A DNA stretch of 64,000 nt from DATMNI01 sp035570275 (GCA_035570275.1 DATMNI010000179.1:28648-92647); one strand, 5' to 3'. Shown: positions 36,901 through 47,462, counted from the stretch's first letter. Translations and numbers: made by a program. The notes: generated by a model from the letters alone, not told the origin.

Positions 36901-38500
36901 GTGGGGAGATGTCAACGGGGATGGTGTCGTCAACAGTCTCGACGTTACCATTGTTCAAAACAGCTTCACGCAAGCTCTCAATCAAAGTAATGCCTTCTAC
37001 GATGTGAACGTTGACGGAGTGGTGAACAGCACAGACGCTGCTTTAGTCAGCGGCGAGATTGGCACGACGTTGGGATCGCAAACCGACACCAACCTGGCTC
37101 TATTTCAGCCGGCCACTGCTTCGTCCGCCACACAACCCAATGTAGCGGCGCGCGCGTTCGACAATAATGCCACCAGTCGCTGGGAGAGCGTACAGGGGCC
37201 AACGGCTGACCCGTCATGGCTGGAGGTCGATCTGGGTTCGTCTGCCGCCATCCATCAAATCGTAATTAATTGGGAAAATGCCGCGGGGGCGACTTACCAG
37301 ATTCAGGTTAGCAATGACAACACAACCTGGACCCCGATCGTAGACGTCACGGGTAATACTAGCGGCGGAGTCAAGACCTATTCGAATTTGAGCGCCACCG
37401 GCCGTTACGTGCGAATGTACGGTACCACGCGAACCACAATTTACGGATACTCGATTTGGGAGTTCCAGGTGTTCGGCATTCCCGTCTCCAATGGCGGCGG
37501 TGGTGTCCCATCCATCACGAGTCCACTTACAGCCACCGGGACAGTGGGGGCCGCGTTCAGCTACCAGATCGCGGCTACGCAAAGCCCTACCAGCTACGGC
37601 GCCGCCGGGCTGCCGGCAGGGTTGAGTCTGAACGCCGCCAGCGGAGCGATCACAGGCACACCAACCGCCGCCGGCACGAGCACTGTGACGATTACCGCAA
37701 CCAACGCCACTGGTACCGGCTCTGCCAGTCTCGCGTTTACTATCAATCCCGCTCCTGCTGTGCCTGCTGCACCAACAAATCTCACTGGGGCCGCCGGAAA
37801 TGGGCAGGTGAGCCTGAACTGGAATGCGAGCGCGGGGGCAGTCTCGTACAACATCTATCGCGGCCCGTCCGCGGGAGGAGAAGCCACCGCTCCGTTGGCG
37901 ACGAATCTAACTACGACAACCTTCACCGATACTTCTGCCGCCAACGGTGTTGCCTATTTCTATAAGGTAGCTGCCGTCAACAGCGCCGGTGTATCCGGCC
38001 TGTCGAATGAATCCTCCGCAATTCCGGCTGCCGGTTCGCAGGTTGCGGTTTATCAGATCGATTCGGGGAGTACGGCCGGCGTCGCGCCTTTTACCGCCGA
38101 CAAGTTCTTTACCAACGGAGGCGCTAAGACATCCACCGCGCCCGTCAAAACATCGGGAATTAGTAATGCCGCGCCGATGCAGATCTATCAGACTTACCGC
38201 TTGGGCGGAGGGTTTACTTACACGATCCCGGGCTTAACGGCGGGTGGCGGCTATATTGTGCGGCTGCACTTTGCCGAAAACTACTGGACGGCGGCCGGAA
38301 AGCGGCTGTTCAATGTCGCCATCAATGGTGCAACCGCACTGGCCAACTTTGACATCTTTGCGGCCGCCGGTGGTTCGAACATTGCGGTGGTGAAAGACCT
38401 TCCCGCAACGGCCAACGCAAATGGGGCGATTGTAATTGTGTTCAGCGCGGGGGCAGCCGATCTGCCGAAGGTCAATGGAATTGAAATTCTATCCAAATGA
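33983..38500 (+). CDS. Giant exported multidomain protein: PQQ-like propeller, FN3, LamG, dockerin, F5/8C, Ig, FN3, malectin
   Basis: 1,505 residues. The TTG at 33983 is taken as start because it yields a signal-like N-terminus ('YSLLRFFLLFQTAHITIG') and lies 18 bases after the previous stop; no good ribosome site is seen. Domains by approximate residue: PQQ/BamB-like beta-propeller 30-540; fibronectin III 556-640; LamG 652-850 ('GLVAYWSLDGLGPNN'); dockerin type I 973-1030 with two calcium loops ('DVNGDGVVNSLD', 'DVNVDGVVNSTD'); F5/8 type C (discoidin) 1036-1165; putative Ig (He_PIG) 1176-1255; fibronectin III 1263-1345; malectin 1353-1505 ('VRLHFAENYW'). Nearly every module is a known carbohydrate- or protein-binding fold, and no catalytic domain is recognised. 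It overlaps the WD40 gene by four bases. A binding or scaffolding role at the cell surface is inferred. Confidence 0.87.
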   Translation: MRYISNPYSLLRFFLLFQTAHITIGQVNITTWQADLQHTGANLSETVLTPANVGSPGNFGLLFTQALDGQTYGQPLYVSSTALGIFADGSSHNVVYVATEHCSVYAFDADSNSTAQSSVPLWHVSLLPAGTIPVPQSDVGSGDIQGELGITTTPVINLSNATLYVVSKVKTQANSTYQQYLYALDLKTGAPKFGSPVLIAPTFAGSASDGTGGVIPFNALREHLRGAMALYNGVVYLTYASHSDTQPFHGELLGYDASTLALVKTFITTPNGAEGGFWAAGAGPAVDSQGNMFLPVANGPFDQSPSNFTKGTDWGESVLKLPTNTTGPISVAFSNTLNWFTPNNWDFLNHGDLDLGSSGLLLLPDQTGGNHPHIMVGGGKGAVLYVLDRDNLGGLATPDNAVQEIPEANGRWLFVTPAYFNGNIYYSASGGPLEQRAVGFDATTANYLSTAPITSTKVYNGKGSGVFISASGTNNGIVWILNGNGVDAYDARNVSGNPIYTGHSTVPAGNIGTQNTKFSLPMVANGKVYFTAFNTATNAGYLFVSGLLGAPSGSPAAPSNLQASGATANSTLLTWTDNSNNESGFNISRATSAGGPFSQVGSVGANITKFIDTGLSPQTTYYYQVVAVNASGSSNASNVAAATTFPVFTQTGLVAYWSLDGLGPNNSVADVTNNGHTGTANGEAVFTQGGFINGAFTLHGTTVVSNISVPSSPSMQFAASQSFTLSAWTNPANVNGTEQPIIAKSATQGNQYGIYINSANNWVFRGASGDLVGLPAPQGVWTHVAAVQDGVAGTRSLYVNGALVATGVAQAADGAGDLVMGQTAAGGGSLGYQGILDEVRLYDSALPPGSITGLLGPPVLEAVSNQTHGTAGTFGLVVSPSAARVIEPRKGAVTGTYSVALHFAAAVSSGITATLSQQNGASAVGSLSSVSPDPSGTTVTVGLTGVANLQPLNLHLAGIVPGNGTADIPLNILWGDVNGDGVVNSLDVTIVQNSFTQALNQSNAFYDVNVDGVVNSTDAALVSGEIGTTLGSQTDTNLALFQPATASSATQPNVAARAFDNNATSRWESVQGPTADPSWLEVDLGSSAAIHQIVINWENAAGATYQIQVSNDNTTWTPIVDVTGNTSGGVKTYSNLSATGRYVRMYGTTRTTIYGYSIWEFQVFGIPVSNGGGGVPSITSPLTATGTVGAAFSYQIAATQSPTSYGAAGLPAGLSLNAASGAITGTPTAAGTSTVTITATNATGTGSASLAFTINPAPAVPAAPTNLTGAAGNGQVSLNWNASAGAVSYNIYRGPSAGGEATAPLATNLTTTTFTDTSAANGVAYFYKVAAVNSAGVSGLSNESSAIPAAGSQVAVYQIDSGSTAGVAPFTADKFFTNGGAKTSTAPVKTSGISNAAPMQIYQTYRLGGGFTYTIPGLTAGGGYIVRLHFAENYWTAAGKRLFNVAINGATALANFDIFAAAGGSNIAVVKDLPATANANGAIVIVFSAGAADLPKVNGIEILSK

Positions 38501-40146
38501 GATCATCCACTATTAAGGCCCCGTTGAAAAAGGGCCTGGGTAACGTAGTGGCCGTTATGGGATTGCTTGTATTCCCATGCGCGCTGACCGCGGAAGACTC
38601 GCGATCCGTCATCGAATCCAGGGAATCCAACCAGGCTCGCCTGGATTTCCTCCATGCGTTGAATCTCGCCCAGGAAGGAAGCAAACCGGAGGCTCTTCGA
38701 GTCCTCGCCGAGAGTCTTCGGCTCAGGCCTCAAGGAAACCCTGCCTCGGCCCTTGCATTTGAACTGCTCACGGAACTTCGAACGAACAGCCGGTTGCTGC
38801 TGAGGGGGCATAGGGATGCAGTTCTCTACGCAGCCTATAACTCCGATGGCTCCAAGATCGTCACGGCATCGGCGGACCACACTGCGCGCATATGGGATGC
38901 GCGTACCGGCAGGCAACTCACCCCTCCACTGCAGCACGACGACGACGTTCTCATGGCGGAATTCAGCCCGAATGGTGCGTTTGTGGTTACGGCTTCGGAG
39001 GACCATACCGCCCGAGTCTGGGATGTTCATACCGGCGGCGCTGTCGGCGTTCCCATGCAGGCAACCAATGCCATACGTTACGTGAAATTCAGCCCGGACG
39101 GCCGCTTGATCGCTACCGGAGCGGATGACGGTCAGGCCCGGCTGTGGGATGCCGGAACACGACTGCCGGCCTCGCCGCCAATCCGCTACCGCGGCGCCGT
39201 CTTTTCGATCAATTTCTGTCCTGACGGCTCGCGCGTCGTAACCGGGACCGCCGACGGCGTGGCTGACATTCTGGATCTCCAAGCGAACCGGCTCCTGCCG
39301 AATCCCCTGAAGCACGAAAACAACATCTTCACGGCGGTTTTCAGTCCCGATGGCCGATCGATCCTGACGGCTTCGGCGGATCGCACGGCCAGGGTTTGGG
39401 ACGCGAAGACCGGGCAGCCGCGCGTCCTCCCGCTTCGCCACGGGCATTGGATCACTTCCGCCGCATTTAACCACGACGCTTCGCGTATCGTCACCGCATC
39501 CTGGGACCACACAGCACGCATTTGGGATGCTCAAACGGGCCAACCGGTCACGCCCGCACTGCAGCACGCCGAAGCCGTTGTCGCAGCCGTTTTCAGCCCC
39601 GATGGCAGGCTCGTCGCAACTGCTTCACGGGACCACACGGCGCGGATCTGGGACGCTAATAGCGGCGAACCGCTCAGTCTGCCATGGCGGACCGGTGCTG
39701 AGGTGACAACGGCTGTCTTTAGTCCGAGCGGAGCCTCGCTCCTGGTCGCGTCCAAAGACCCTTCGATTCAAATCTTCGACATGCCCTCGCCGGAGCCGCC
39801 GCCGGTCTGGCTCGCCGATTTGGCGGAGTTCGCCGCTACCCAAACAAGATACGATCAATCGCACTCTCCGGATCTCGCCAAGATCAGGCTCCTGCACGCA
39901 CAACTCCTGGCATCCATGGCCAAAGGCCCCTGGGAGGCGTTTGGCCGGTGGTATTTTGCCGAGAGCGATCTCCGTGCGATTTCTCCGTGGAGCACGCTCA
40001 GCTTGGAGAAATACGTCGAGTCGTTGATCGCGCTGGGTGATAAAGATTCGCTCGATTACGCAAGCTCGCTCGCGCAGGACCATCCAGCTTGGATGACGAA
40101 GATCGTACAGCTTCGAACCAGGCATGAACAGCAGCACATCAATTAA
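38497..40146 (+). CDS. WD40-repeat protein
   Basis: 549 residues; the start overlaps the previous stop (ATGA), so it is translationally coupled. The N-terminus may be a signal or membrane anchor ('VVAVMGLLVFPCALTA'). It is followed by a helical stretch of about 60 residues resembling a tetratricopeptide ('RLDFLHALNLAQEGSKPEAL'). Seven WD40 repeats occupy about residues 105-425, each ending in 'ARIWDAxTG' or 'ARVWDAKTG' (for example 'IVTASADHTARIWDA', 'VATASRDHTARIWDA'). The last 120 residues are helical and unassigned. WD40 propellers are binding platforms with no activity of their own. Here the partner is probably one of the exported proteins of the operon; this is inference from coupling alone. 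Confidence 0.85.
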   Translation: MRSSTIKAPLKKGLGNVVAVMGLLVFPCALTAEDSRSVIESRESNQARLDFLHALNLAQEGSKPEALRVLAESLRLRPQGNPASALAFELLTELRTNSRLLLRGHRDAVLYAAYNSDGSKIVTASADHTARIWDARTGRQLTPPLQHDDDVLMAEFSPNGAFVVTASEDHTARVWDVHTGGAVGVPMQATNAIRYVKFSPDGRLIATGADDGQARLWDAGTRLPASPPIRYRGAVFSINFCPDGSRVVTGTADGVADILDLQANRLLPNPLKHENNIFTAVFSPDGRSILTASADRTARVWDAKTGQPRVLPLRHGHWITSAAFNHDASRIVTASWDHTARIWDAQTGQPVTPALQHAEAVVAAVFSPDGRLVATASRDHTARIWDANSGEPLSLPWRTGAEVTTAVFSPSGASLLVASKDPSIQIFDMPSPEPPPVWLADLAEFAATQTRYDQSHSPDLAKIRLLHAQLLASMAKGPWEAFGRWYFAESDLRAISPWSTLSLEKYVESLIALGDKDSLDYASSLAQDHPAWMTKIVQLRTRHEQQHIN

Positions 40147-40171
40147 ATTGACTAAATAAAAGGAGACTCAC

Positions 40172-41512
40172 ATGAAAAAGACATACTTAATTATACTTAC
40201 TTTGTTATCATTAGACGCCGGCTCCACGATGGCTCAAACTTGTCCTGCGGGTCCGCCGCCTTCACGCGGTAACGGTATGGTTGCCGGAGTTGCCGTTCCA
40301 GGCGGAACCCAGTATTACTTCACCGACGCGCTGCTTGCGGGGTTCGATTGTTTCGAGCAGTTGAGCGCCTGGTTCCCCTCCTACATTCACTCCACGAACT
40401 CGATCAATCCAGCCCATGAAGTGGTGGATATGGCGTACGCGCAGCAGGGTACGGCGACGTTCTTTGATGTCGTAGCGCCGGCGGCCGGCAATTACACGCT
40501 AACTTTTCGTTATGCCTTTGCCTCCGGTCTCTTTCCGGGGGTTACAGACCGGCCAGAGGGAATCATGGTGAACGGTGTTGTGATCACTAACGATCTACAC
40601 TTCCCAATCACTGGAAATTTTGAGACCTTTGAAAACTCGAGCCTCTTGGTTCCTCTGAATGCTGGTAAAAACACGGTTCAGATGTTCAACATCGCGAGCG
40701 CCAGTCTTTCCCGAGTCGATACGATGACCGTAACGGCTGCCGGGAGCAACTCTTGTACCGGCGTGCCCAGCGCGCCCGGCGGGCTCAATGCGCTGGCCGT
40801 TTCCACCGGCCAGATCAACCTCAACTGGACCGGCAGTACCGCGCCTTCGGGCTGCACGGTTGGATCCTACAGCGTGTTTCGCAGTACGACACCTGGATTT
40901 ACAACCTCGGGCGCCAACCAGATCGCGAGCGGGCTGACCACTACGGCCTACGATGATGCAAGCCTGTCATGTGCCACAACCTATTACTACCTGGTGGAAG
41001 CTCTCGACTTTGCCGGCGCATCCGCGCCCTCCAGTCAGGCGAGCGCGGCCACCAGCGCGTGCCCCGTTACGAGCAGCGTGCTGATCAACTGCGGCGGTCC
41101 GGCGGTCAACCCATTCATCGCCGATACGGACTTTGCCGGCGGCAGCACCATCGATCACGCCAACACCATAAACCTGGGTAGCGTTGCAAACCCGGCTCCC
41201 GCGGCGGTGTATCAGAGCGCGCGCGTTGGCAGTTTCACCTATACGCTAACCGGTTTCAATCCCGGTTCGAGTCACACGGTGCGGCTACACTTTGCCGAAA
41301 CCTACTTCAGCACAGCCGGTTCCCGCACGTTCAACGTGAGCATCAATGGCACGCGCGTGCTTACCGACTTCGATATTGTTGCGGCCGCCGGCGGCAGGAA
41401 CGCGGCGATCATCGAGCAGTTCACCCAGCCGGCAAGTGCCACTGGCGACTATGTAATTGCCTTCACATCGGTAGTCAACCAATCCTTAGTAAGTGGGATC
41501 GAGATCCAGTAG
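40172..41512 (+). CDS. Exported CBM-like / fibronectin III / malectin protein
   Basis: 446 residues with a signal peptide ('KTYLIILTLLSLDAGSTMAQ') and a strong ribosome site (AAAAGGAG at 40158-40165, six bases before the ATG). Residues of about 35-190 form a jelly-roll like carbohydrate-binding families 6/35 ('GNYTLTFRYAFASG'). About 193-290 is a fibronectin III domain ('PSAPGGLNALAVSTGQINLN'). About 300-446 is a malectin domain ('VLINCGGPAVNPFIADTDFAG', 'TVRLHFAETYFSTAGSRTFN') closely similar to the malectin of the 1,505-residue protein. Malectins bind di-glucose and related glucans. Last gene of the operon, 25 bases after the WD40 gene. Confidence 0.85.
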   Translation: MKKTYLIILTLLSLDAGSTMAQTCPAGPPPSRGNGMVAGVAVPGGTQYYFTDALLAGFDCFEQLSAWFPSYIHSTNSINPAHEVVDMAYAQQGTATFFDVVAPAAGNYTLTFRYAFASGLFPGVTDRPEGIMVNGVVITNDLHFPITGNFETFENSSLLVPLNAGKNTVQMFNIASASLSRVDTMTVTAAGSNSCTGVPSAPGGLNALAVSTGQINLNWTGSTAPSGCTVGSYSVFRSTTPGFTTSGANQIASGLTTTAYDDASLSCATTYYYLVEALDFAGASAPSSQASAATSACPVTSSVLINCGGPAVNPFIADTDFAGGSTIDHANTINLGSVANPAPAAVYQSARVGSFTYTLTGFNPGSSHTVRLHFAETYFSTAGSRTFNVSINGTRVLTDFDIVAAAGGRNAAIIEQFTQPASATGDYVIAFTSVVNQSLVSGIEIQ

Positions 41513-41616
41513 GCCGAAGGCGTGTTCTTTTCGGAGTGAAACGAGCAAGCAGTATTATCCACGCCGAAGGCGTGCGGGGTTGGTCTTCTCTCATCCGCGC
41601 CAATGGCGCGAATGGC

Positions 41617-41766
41617 CTACCGATCGCGGGCGATCTTTTCGAGCTTGCGGCGTATGTACTGGAAGTAATCCGGGCCGACGCGCATTTCGAGAACTTCCTC
41701 GATCACCGGCATGAAATAAGCCAGCGAACGAATCGTGCCCAACGGCGGGGCATCGGCGGGGCGCAT
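41617..41766 (-). pseudogene. Unassigned relic (C-terminal 49 residues)
   Basis: The minus-strand frame 'PLGTIRSLAYFMPVIEEVLE' followed by 'MRVGPDYFQYIRRKLEKIAR' looks like the well-conserved end of a real protein, because the frame ends in a proper charged tail and stop. But an in-frame stop lies about 20 residues upstream and nothing upstream is recognisable. Such ends are familiar from replication or transposition proteins of soil bacteria, but I cannot name the family with confidence. 41513-41616 holds only a duplicated GCCGAAGGCGTG and a small palindrome. Confidence 0.35.
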
Positions 41767-42049
41767 CAGGCGGCGGGCCGTTTACGTCCCGGCGCACCGC
41801 GCTGCCCGCCTGGACCCGCTTTTGGCGTTGCGATACGAGTAGCGGGGCGAACGCCGCTGCAGCAAACATCTGAAGACCCGAATTGGTCAGGCGCTGCGGA
41901 AGCGCCGCTCGCTGATTCGGAAGCCCATCGACGGCGGCGCACAAGCAGCAACCGCTTCGCGTTATAAGGACGCCATGTCTCTGAACGGTAATACCGCGAG
42001 CCGCGGAAAGGACTCCGTTCATTGTGGGTGGGTTTCCGACGTCCGCCTG

Positions 42050-42265
42050 TTAAGCGGATACCTCGACGTAATCGACAGAGAAACGGGGCTCAGGGACGGC
42101 TTCACCGTGAGCTTTGAGACCTTCAATGTGAAATTCGATAGCTTCCACGATAAGTTCGCGTACTTCCGGTTCACTGTCCCCGACGACAGCACATCCTGGT
42201 ATATCCGGAGAATATGCACCATAGCTGGTCGGTCCTTGCTCGATGATGATGGGGTATCGTTTGGC
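42050..42265 (-). pseudogene. hicB: HicB antitoxin, open frame but no start codon
   Basis: The frame reads 'KRYPIIIEQGPTSYGAYSPD', then 'IPGCAVVGDSEPEVRELIVE', then 'AIEFHIEGLKAHGEAVPEPR' and ends 'VDYVEVSA'. This is the full HicB N-terminal partial RNase-H fold, which neutralises the HicA toxin. No ATG, GTG or TTG exists in frame where the protein should begin: the codon before AAA-CGA-TAC is GCC, and upstream the frame runs inside hicA with no start. It lies immediately after hicA, in the usual order. A rare start codon cannot be excluded. Confidence 0.7.
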
Positions 42266-42267
42266 GC

Positions 42268-42447
42268 TTATTTCAAACCTGCCTGTTTCCGTATAACGTT
42301 TAGGGTTCCTGCCGGAACCTCCTTATTGCCTGTGCCCGCGACGCACCGTACCGGGCTTCGTCGAGTGAATGAATTGCACATGACTGACCTTCTGACGATC
42401 TTTGATCCGTCCCGGCGCAAGAGGTCTAGCACCTCGCGATATTTCAT
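42268..42447 (-). pseudogene. hicA: HicA toxin with two compensating frameshifts
   Basis: A 59-residue frame begins 'MKYREVLDLLRRDGSKIVR' and ends 'VAGTGNKEVPAGTLNVIRKQ', both standard HicA (a double-stranded-RNA-binding-fold mRNA interferase). The central segment is garbled in this frame, but the neighbouring frame reads 'KVSHVQFIHSTKPGTV', the missing family core with the catalytic histidine. So one indel before and one after the core shift it out of frame while saving the ends. The expected product lacks the active-site loop and should be inactive. Confidence 0.75.
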
Positions 42448-42544
42448 CGGCATGGTTTGTTCCATTCTCTCTTTAAATTGGTGGTATGGGCCCCGGGCTG
42501 GACTTGGCGGCGTCTACCGTACTGGCTTGCCGCAGATGGGTTAG

Positions 42545-42861
42545 AAGCTGCTTCTTGTGCACCGGTGCGACGACCTTGACCGACTTGATCTCCACGATCA
42601 CCAGGTCCTAAGCGATCAGGTCCGCCCGGAATCCCACTGCAATGTGGACGCCATGCTACACCAGCCGTGATACGCCAGCCATATACCAGAGGAACCGGCT
42701 ACCGACGCGCGTCGTGAGCAGGCCGCGCGGCGTTCCAGTTCGGACGCCAGGACCAATTCATAGACCGACTCCAGCCGGCCCGGCCCCAGAGTGGTATGGA
42801 CTCCCTAAGCCACATCCACAATCTGTTTCGCCAGTGGATTCCCGGTCACGTTGACTTCGAC
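42545..42861 (-). pseudogene. GxxExxY family protein relic, copy 1
   Basis: Reading on the minus strand gives 'VEVNVTGNPLAKQIVDVA', a stop, 'GVHTTLGPGRLESVYELVLA', frameshifts, then 'VGFRADLIA', a stop, and 'DLVIVEIKSVKVVAPVHKKQ'. These are the landmarks of the GxxExxY family (GLLESVY motif; predicted nuclease-like fold, function unknown). At least two in-frame stops and two frameshifts make it clearly dead. It lies between hicAB and metK. Confidence 0.75.
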
Positions 42862-43050
42862 TATCCCTCTTCTTTTGCGGCTTTGCGACTTTGCGTGAAA
42901 TCCTGTTCTCTTCTTCCCGCTTAACTCTTCCCTCTTAGGTTCTTCTTGCCCGACCAAGTCGAGCGCCAGGGTCTCCGACATCAGGGTCTACGACAGCAGG
43001 ATCTCCGACCCCGATGCCTACGGCGACCGCCTGCGCGGATGCCTGCACCA

Positions 43051-44214
<1,164 letters not shown>

Positions 44215-44263
44215 AAAGTGCCTCCTGCGGTACTGTCGTTCAATCTAACACGGGCTCTGTGGG

Positions 44264-44355
44264 GCAGATTGTCAATCTGCGGCGGATTGTTAATCCGCCT
44301 GCGCGATGCGGCAGCGAGCCAATCGGCGGATTGCCCAATCCGCCGGTTGCCAACC
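44264..44355. repeat. Multi-hairpin palindromic element between ahcY and metK
   Basis: Three perfect hairpins in a row: GCAGATT-GTC-AATCTGC (44264-44280), GGCGGATT-GTT-AATCCGCC (44281-44299) and GGCGGATT-GCCC-AATCCGCC (44325-44344), plus a weaker GGTTGCCAACC. The first two match, in inverted orientation, the double hairpins at 54768-54803 and 62823-62858, so this is a dispersed REP-like family. In the ahcY-to-metK transcript it could stop or attenuate transcription. Confidence 0.8.
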
Positions 44356-44371
44356 CTGCCACCCACACATC

Positions 44372-45799
<1,428 letters not shown>

Positions 45800-45812
45800 A
45801 CGTTTTTACCTC

Positions 45813-45840
45813 GTATCAATAAATCTTGATGTGTTGATAC
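45813..45840. promoter_or_regulatory. Palindromic operator between ahcY and the ArsR-methyltransferase regulator
   Basis: Perfect outer arms GTATCAA (45813-45819) and TTGATAC (45834-45840), with a nested ATCAA-N6-TTGAT (45815-45830). It fills the 57-base divergent promoter region; TATACT at 45841-45846 could be the -10 of the regulator gene. Nested A+T-rich dyads of this kind are usual ArsR-family sites. A role as the regulator's binding site is inferred. Confidence 0.7.
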
Positions 45841-45856
45841 TATACTATTTCAGGGT

Positions 45857-46771
45857 ATGGCGTCAATTCTAAAATCGCTGCGTCTGGCAGCCGATCCGAA
45901 CCGCCTGCGCGTCCTGCTGCTGCTGGAACAGGAGGAGCTGTCGGTGGCGGAACTGCAGGAGATTCTTTCCAAGGGTCAGAGCCAGATCTCGACGCACCTG
46001 GCGCAGCTCAAGCAGGCCGGGCTAGTAGACGACCGGCGCATGGGGAAGAACGCCTTCTACAGTTTGAAGGCGCCGGCCGAGTTGATGCAGTTGTTCCGCC
46101 AGGCGGCGCACGAGATCCCCGAAGCCGCGGAAGACCAGGAAGCGCTGCGGCTCGCCCTGCGCAAACGGCGCGACAAAATGCGGCGCTACTTCGACGAACT
46201 GGCCGGACGCCTGGGCAGGCAATACGTGCCGGGCCGCAGTTGGAAGGGCATCGCCGAGGCGCTATTGAAGCTGATGCCGCCGATGGTGATCGCCGACCTG
46301 GGCGCCGGCGAAGGGACCATTTCGCAATTGATGGCGCAGCGGGCCAGCAAAGTGATCGCCATCGACAACTCGGAAAAAATGGTGGAGTTCGGCGCGGACC
46401 TGGCGCGAACCCACGGCATCGCCAACCTGGAATACCGGCTGGGCGATCTGGAAGACGTACCCATCCGCACCGGAACCGTGGACCTGGCCTTCTTGAGCCA
46501 GGCGCTGCATCATGCCGTGCACCCGGAGAAGGCCATTGGCGAGGCGTGGCGGATTTTGAAAAAGGGCGGGCGGATCGCCATTCTGGACCTGAGCCGGCAC
46601 CATTTTGAAGAAGCGCGCGAGATGTACGCCGACCTGTGGCTGGGCTTCACGGAACTGGAGATCGAGCGCTACCTCAAGGGCGCCGGGTTCAAGAACGTGG
46701 AGACCGCGGTGGTGCACAAGGAGCAGGAGGCGCCGTACTTTGAGACGGTGCTGGCGACGGCGGAGAAGTGA
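45857..46771 (+). CDS. ArsR-family regulator fused to a SAM-dependent methyltransferase domain (SahR-like)
   Basis: 304 residues. The N-terminal 85 residues are an ArsR winged helix ('RLRVLLLLEQEELSVAELQE', 'GQSQISTHLAQLKQAGLVDD'). No metal-binding cysteine motif is seen in it. From about residue 140 it is a class I methyltransferase: motif I 'VIADLGAGEGTISQLM', then 'KVIAIDNSEKMVEFGA', and 'VDLAFLSQALHHAV'. A regulator of this build, SahR, is reported to sense S-adenosylhomocysteine through such a domain and to control ahcY, metK and other methionine-cycle genes in Proteobacteria. Position next to ahcY and the shared palindrome fit that role. The ribosome site (CAGGG) is only two bases from the ATG. 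Whether the domain still methylates anything is unknown. Confidence 0.88.
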   Translation: MASILKSLRLAADPNRLRVLLLLEQEELSVAELQEILSKGQSQISTHLAQLKQAGLVDDRRMGKNAFYSLKAPAELMQLFRQAAHEIPEAAEDQEALRLALRKRRDKMRRYFDELAGRLGRQYVPGRSWKGIAEALLKLMPPMVIADLGAGEGTISQLMAQRASKVIAIDNSEKMVEFGADLARTHGIANLEYRLGDLEDVPIRTGTVDLAFLSQALHHAVHPEKAIGEAWRILKKGGRIAILDLSRHHFEEAREMYADLWLGFTELEIERYLKGAGFKNVETAVVHKEQEAPYFETVLATAEK

Positions 46772-46856
46772 GGGCCGCTGCCATGTGATAGATTCGCTGT
46801 GCGGCGCATCTTCCTAGCGGGACCCTCGCCAAGCCACTGATGTTTTCTTCGCGCGT

Positions 46857-47125
46857 GCGCTGCTCACGGAACTCGGCCTGCGTGGCATCCGGGCTACCGC
46901 CCAGGCTTCATTTACAGTTACCTACAAAGGCCACTCCGTCGGAGAATACTTTGCCGATATCCTCGTCGAAGATGTGCTGGTGGTCGAGCTGAAATGTGTC
47001 GAGCGCCTGGCTAACGAACACACCGCCCAATGTCTCAACTATTTGCGAGCCTCCAAGCCGGACTCCTTGTCTACTCGTCAATTTCCAGAAGCCCAAAGTC
47101 GAAAGGAAGCGTATCGTCCTCGGAT
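46857..47125 (+). pseudogene. GxxExxY family protein relic, copy 2
   Basis: Plus-strand frame from 46857: 'ALLTELGLRGIRATAQASFT', 'VTYKGHSVGEYFADILVEDV', 'LVVELKCVERLANEHTAQCL', 'NYLRAS', then a frameshift, then 'CLLVNFQKPKVERKRIVLG'. The order (YKG, ADILVED, VELKxVE, LNYLRAS, LLVNFxxP) is the GxxExxY family from its middle to its C-terminus. The N-terminal GLLESVY part is missing. The flanks 46772-46856 and 47126-47462 show no gene. Confidence 0.75.
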
Positions 47126-47462
47126 TTCCGCCCACGGCTGACAATATTGAGCCGCGGATGTGTCTTCCACGAAGCTGGCGTACCCTGATTCACTTTGCGT
47201 GGGTAGGTTGACCGCTAGCGTCCGAACCCCGCTCTTCCGCGCCATCGGCGCACTCGCGGTGACGCTGGCACCTACGCTTCCGCCTCATCTATTCCTTCAT
47301 CAGCGATGGATCGGCGCGCGTCTGACGCGTACCCTTGTTGACGGGCCTGTGGGCCTCTCCGCCGGTGCCCGAGTCTCTCAAGCTTGCGAAGGTTCCGCTA
47401 GCAAGCAACGTGGGAGCGGAAACGGCATATCGCGGTTCCGTGAATCTGATATCATCTGCCTG

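Noticed and set aside
41513..41560. Rho-independent terminator after the malectin operon
   Set aside because: A weak CCGAA/TTCGG pairing exists but there is no T-tract and the stem is short.
45800..45856. SAH or SAM riboswitch upstream of ahcY
   Set aside because: Only 57 bases separate the two divergent starts, too short for a known riboswitch, and the space is occupied by DNA palindromes.
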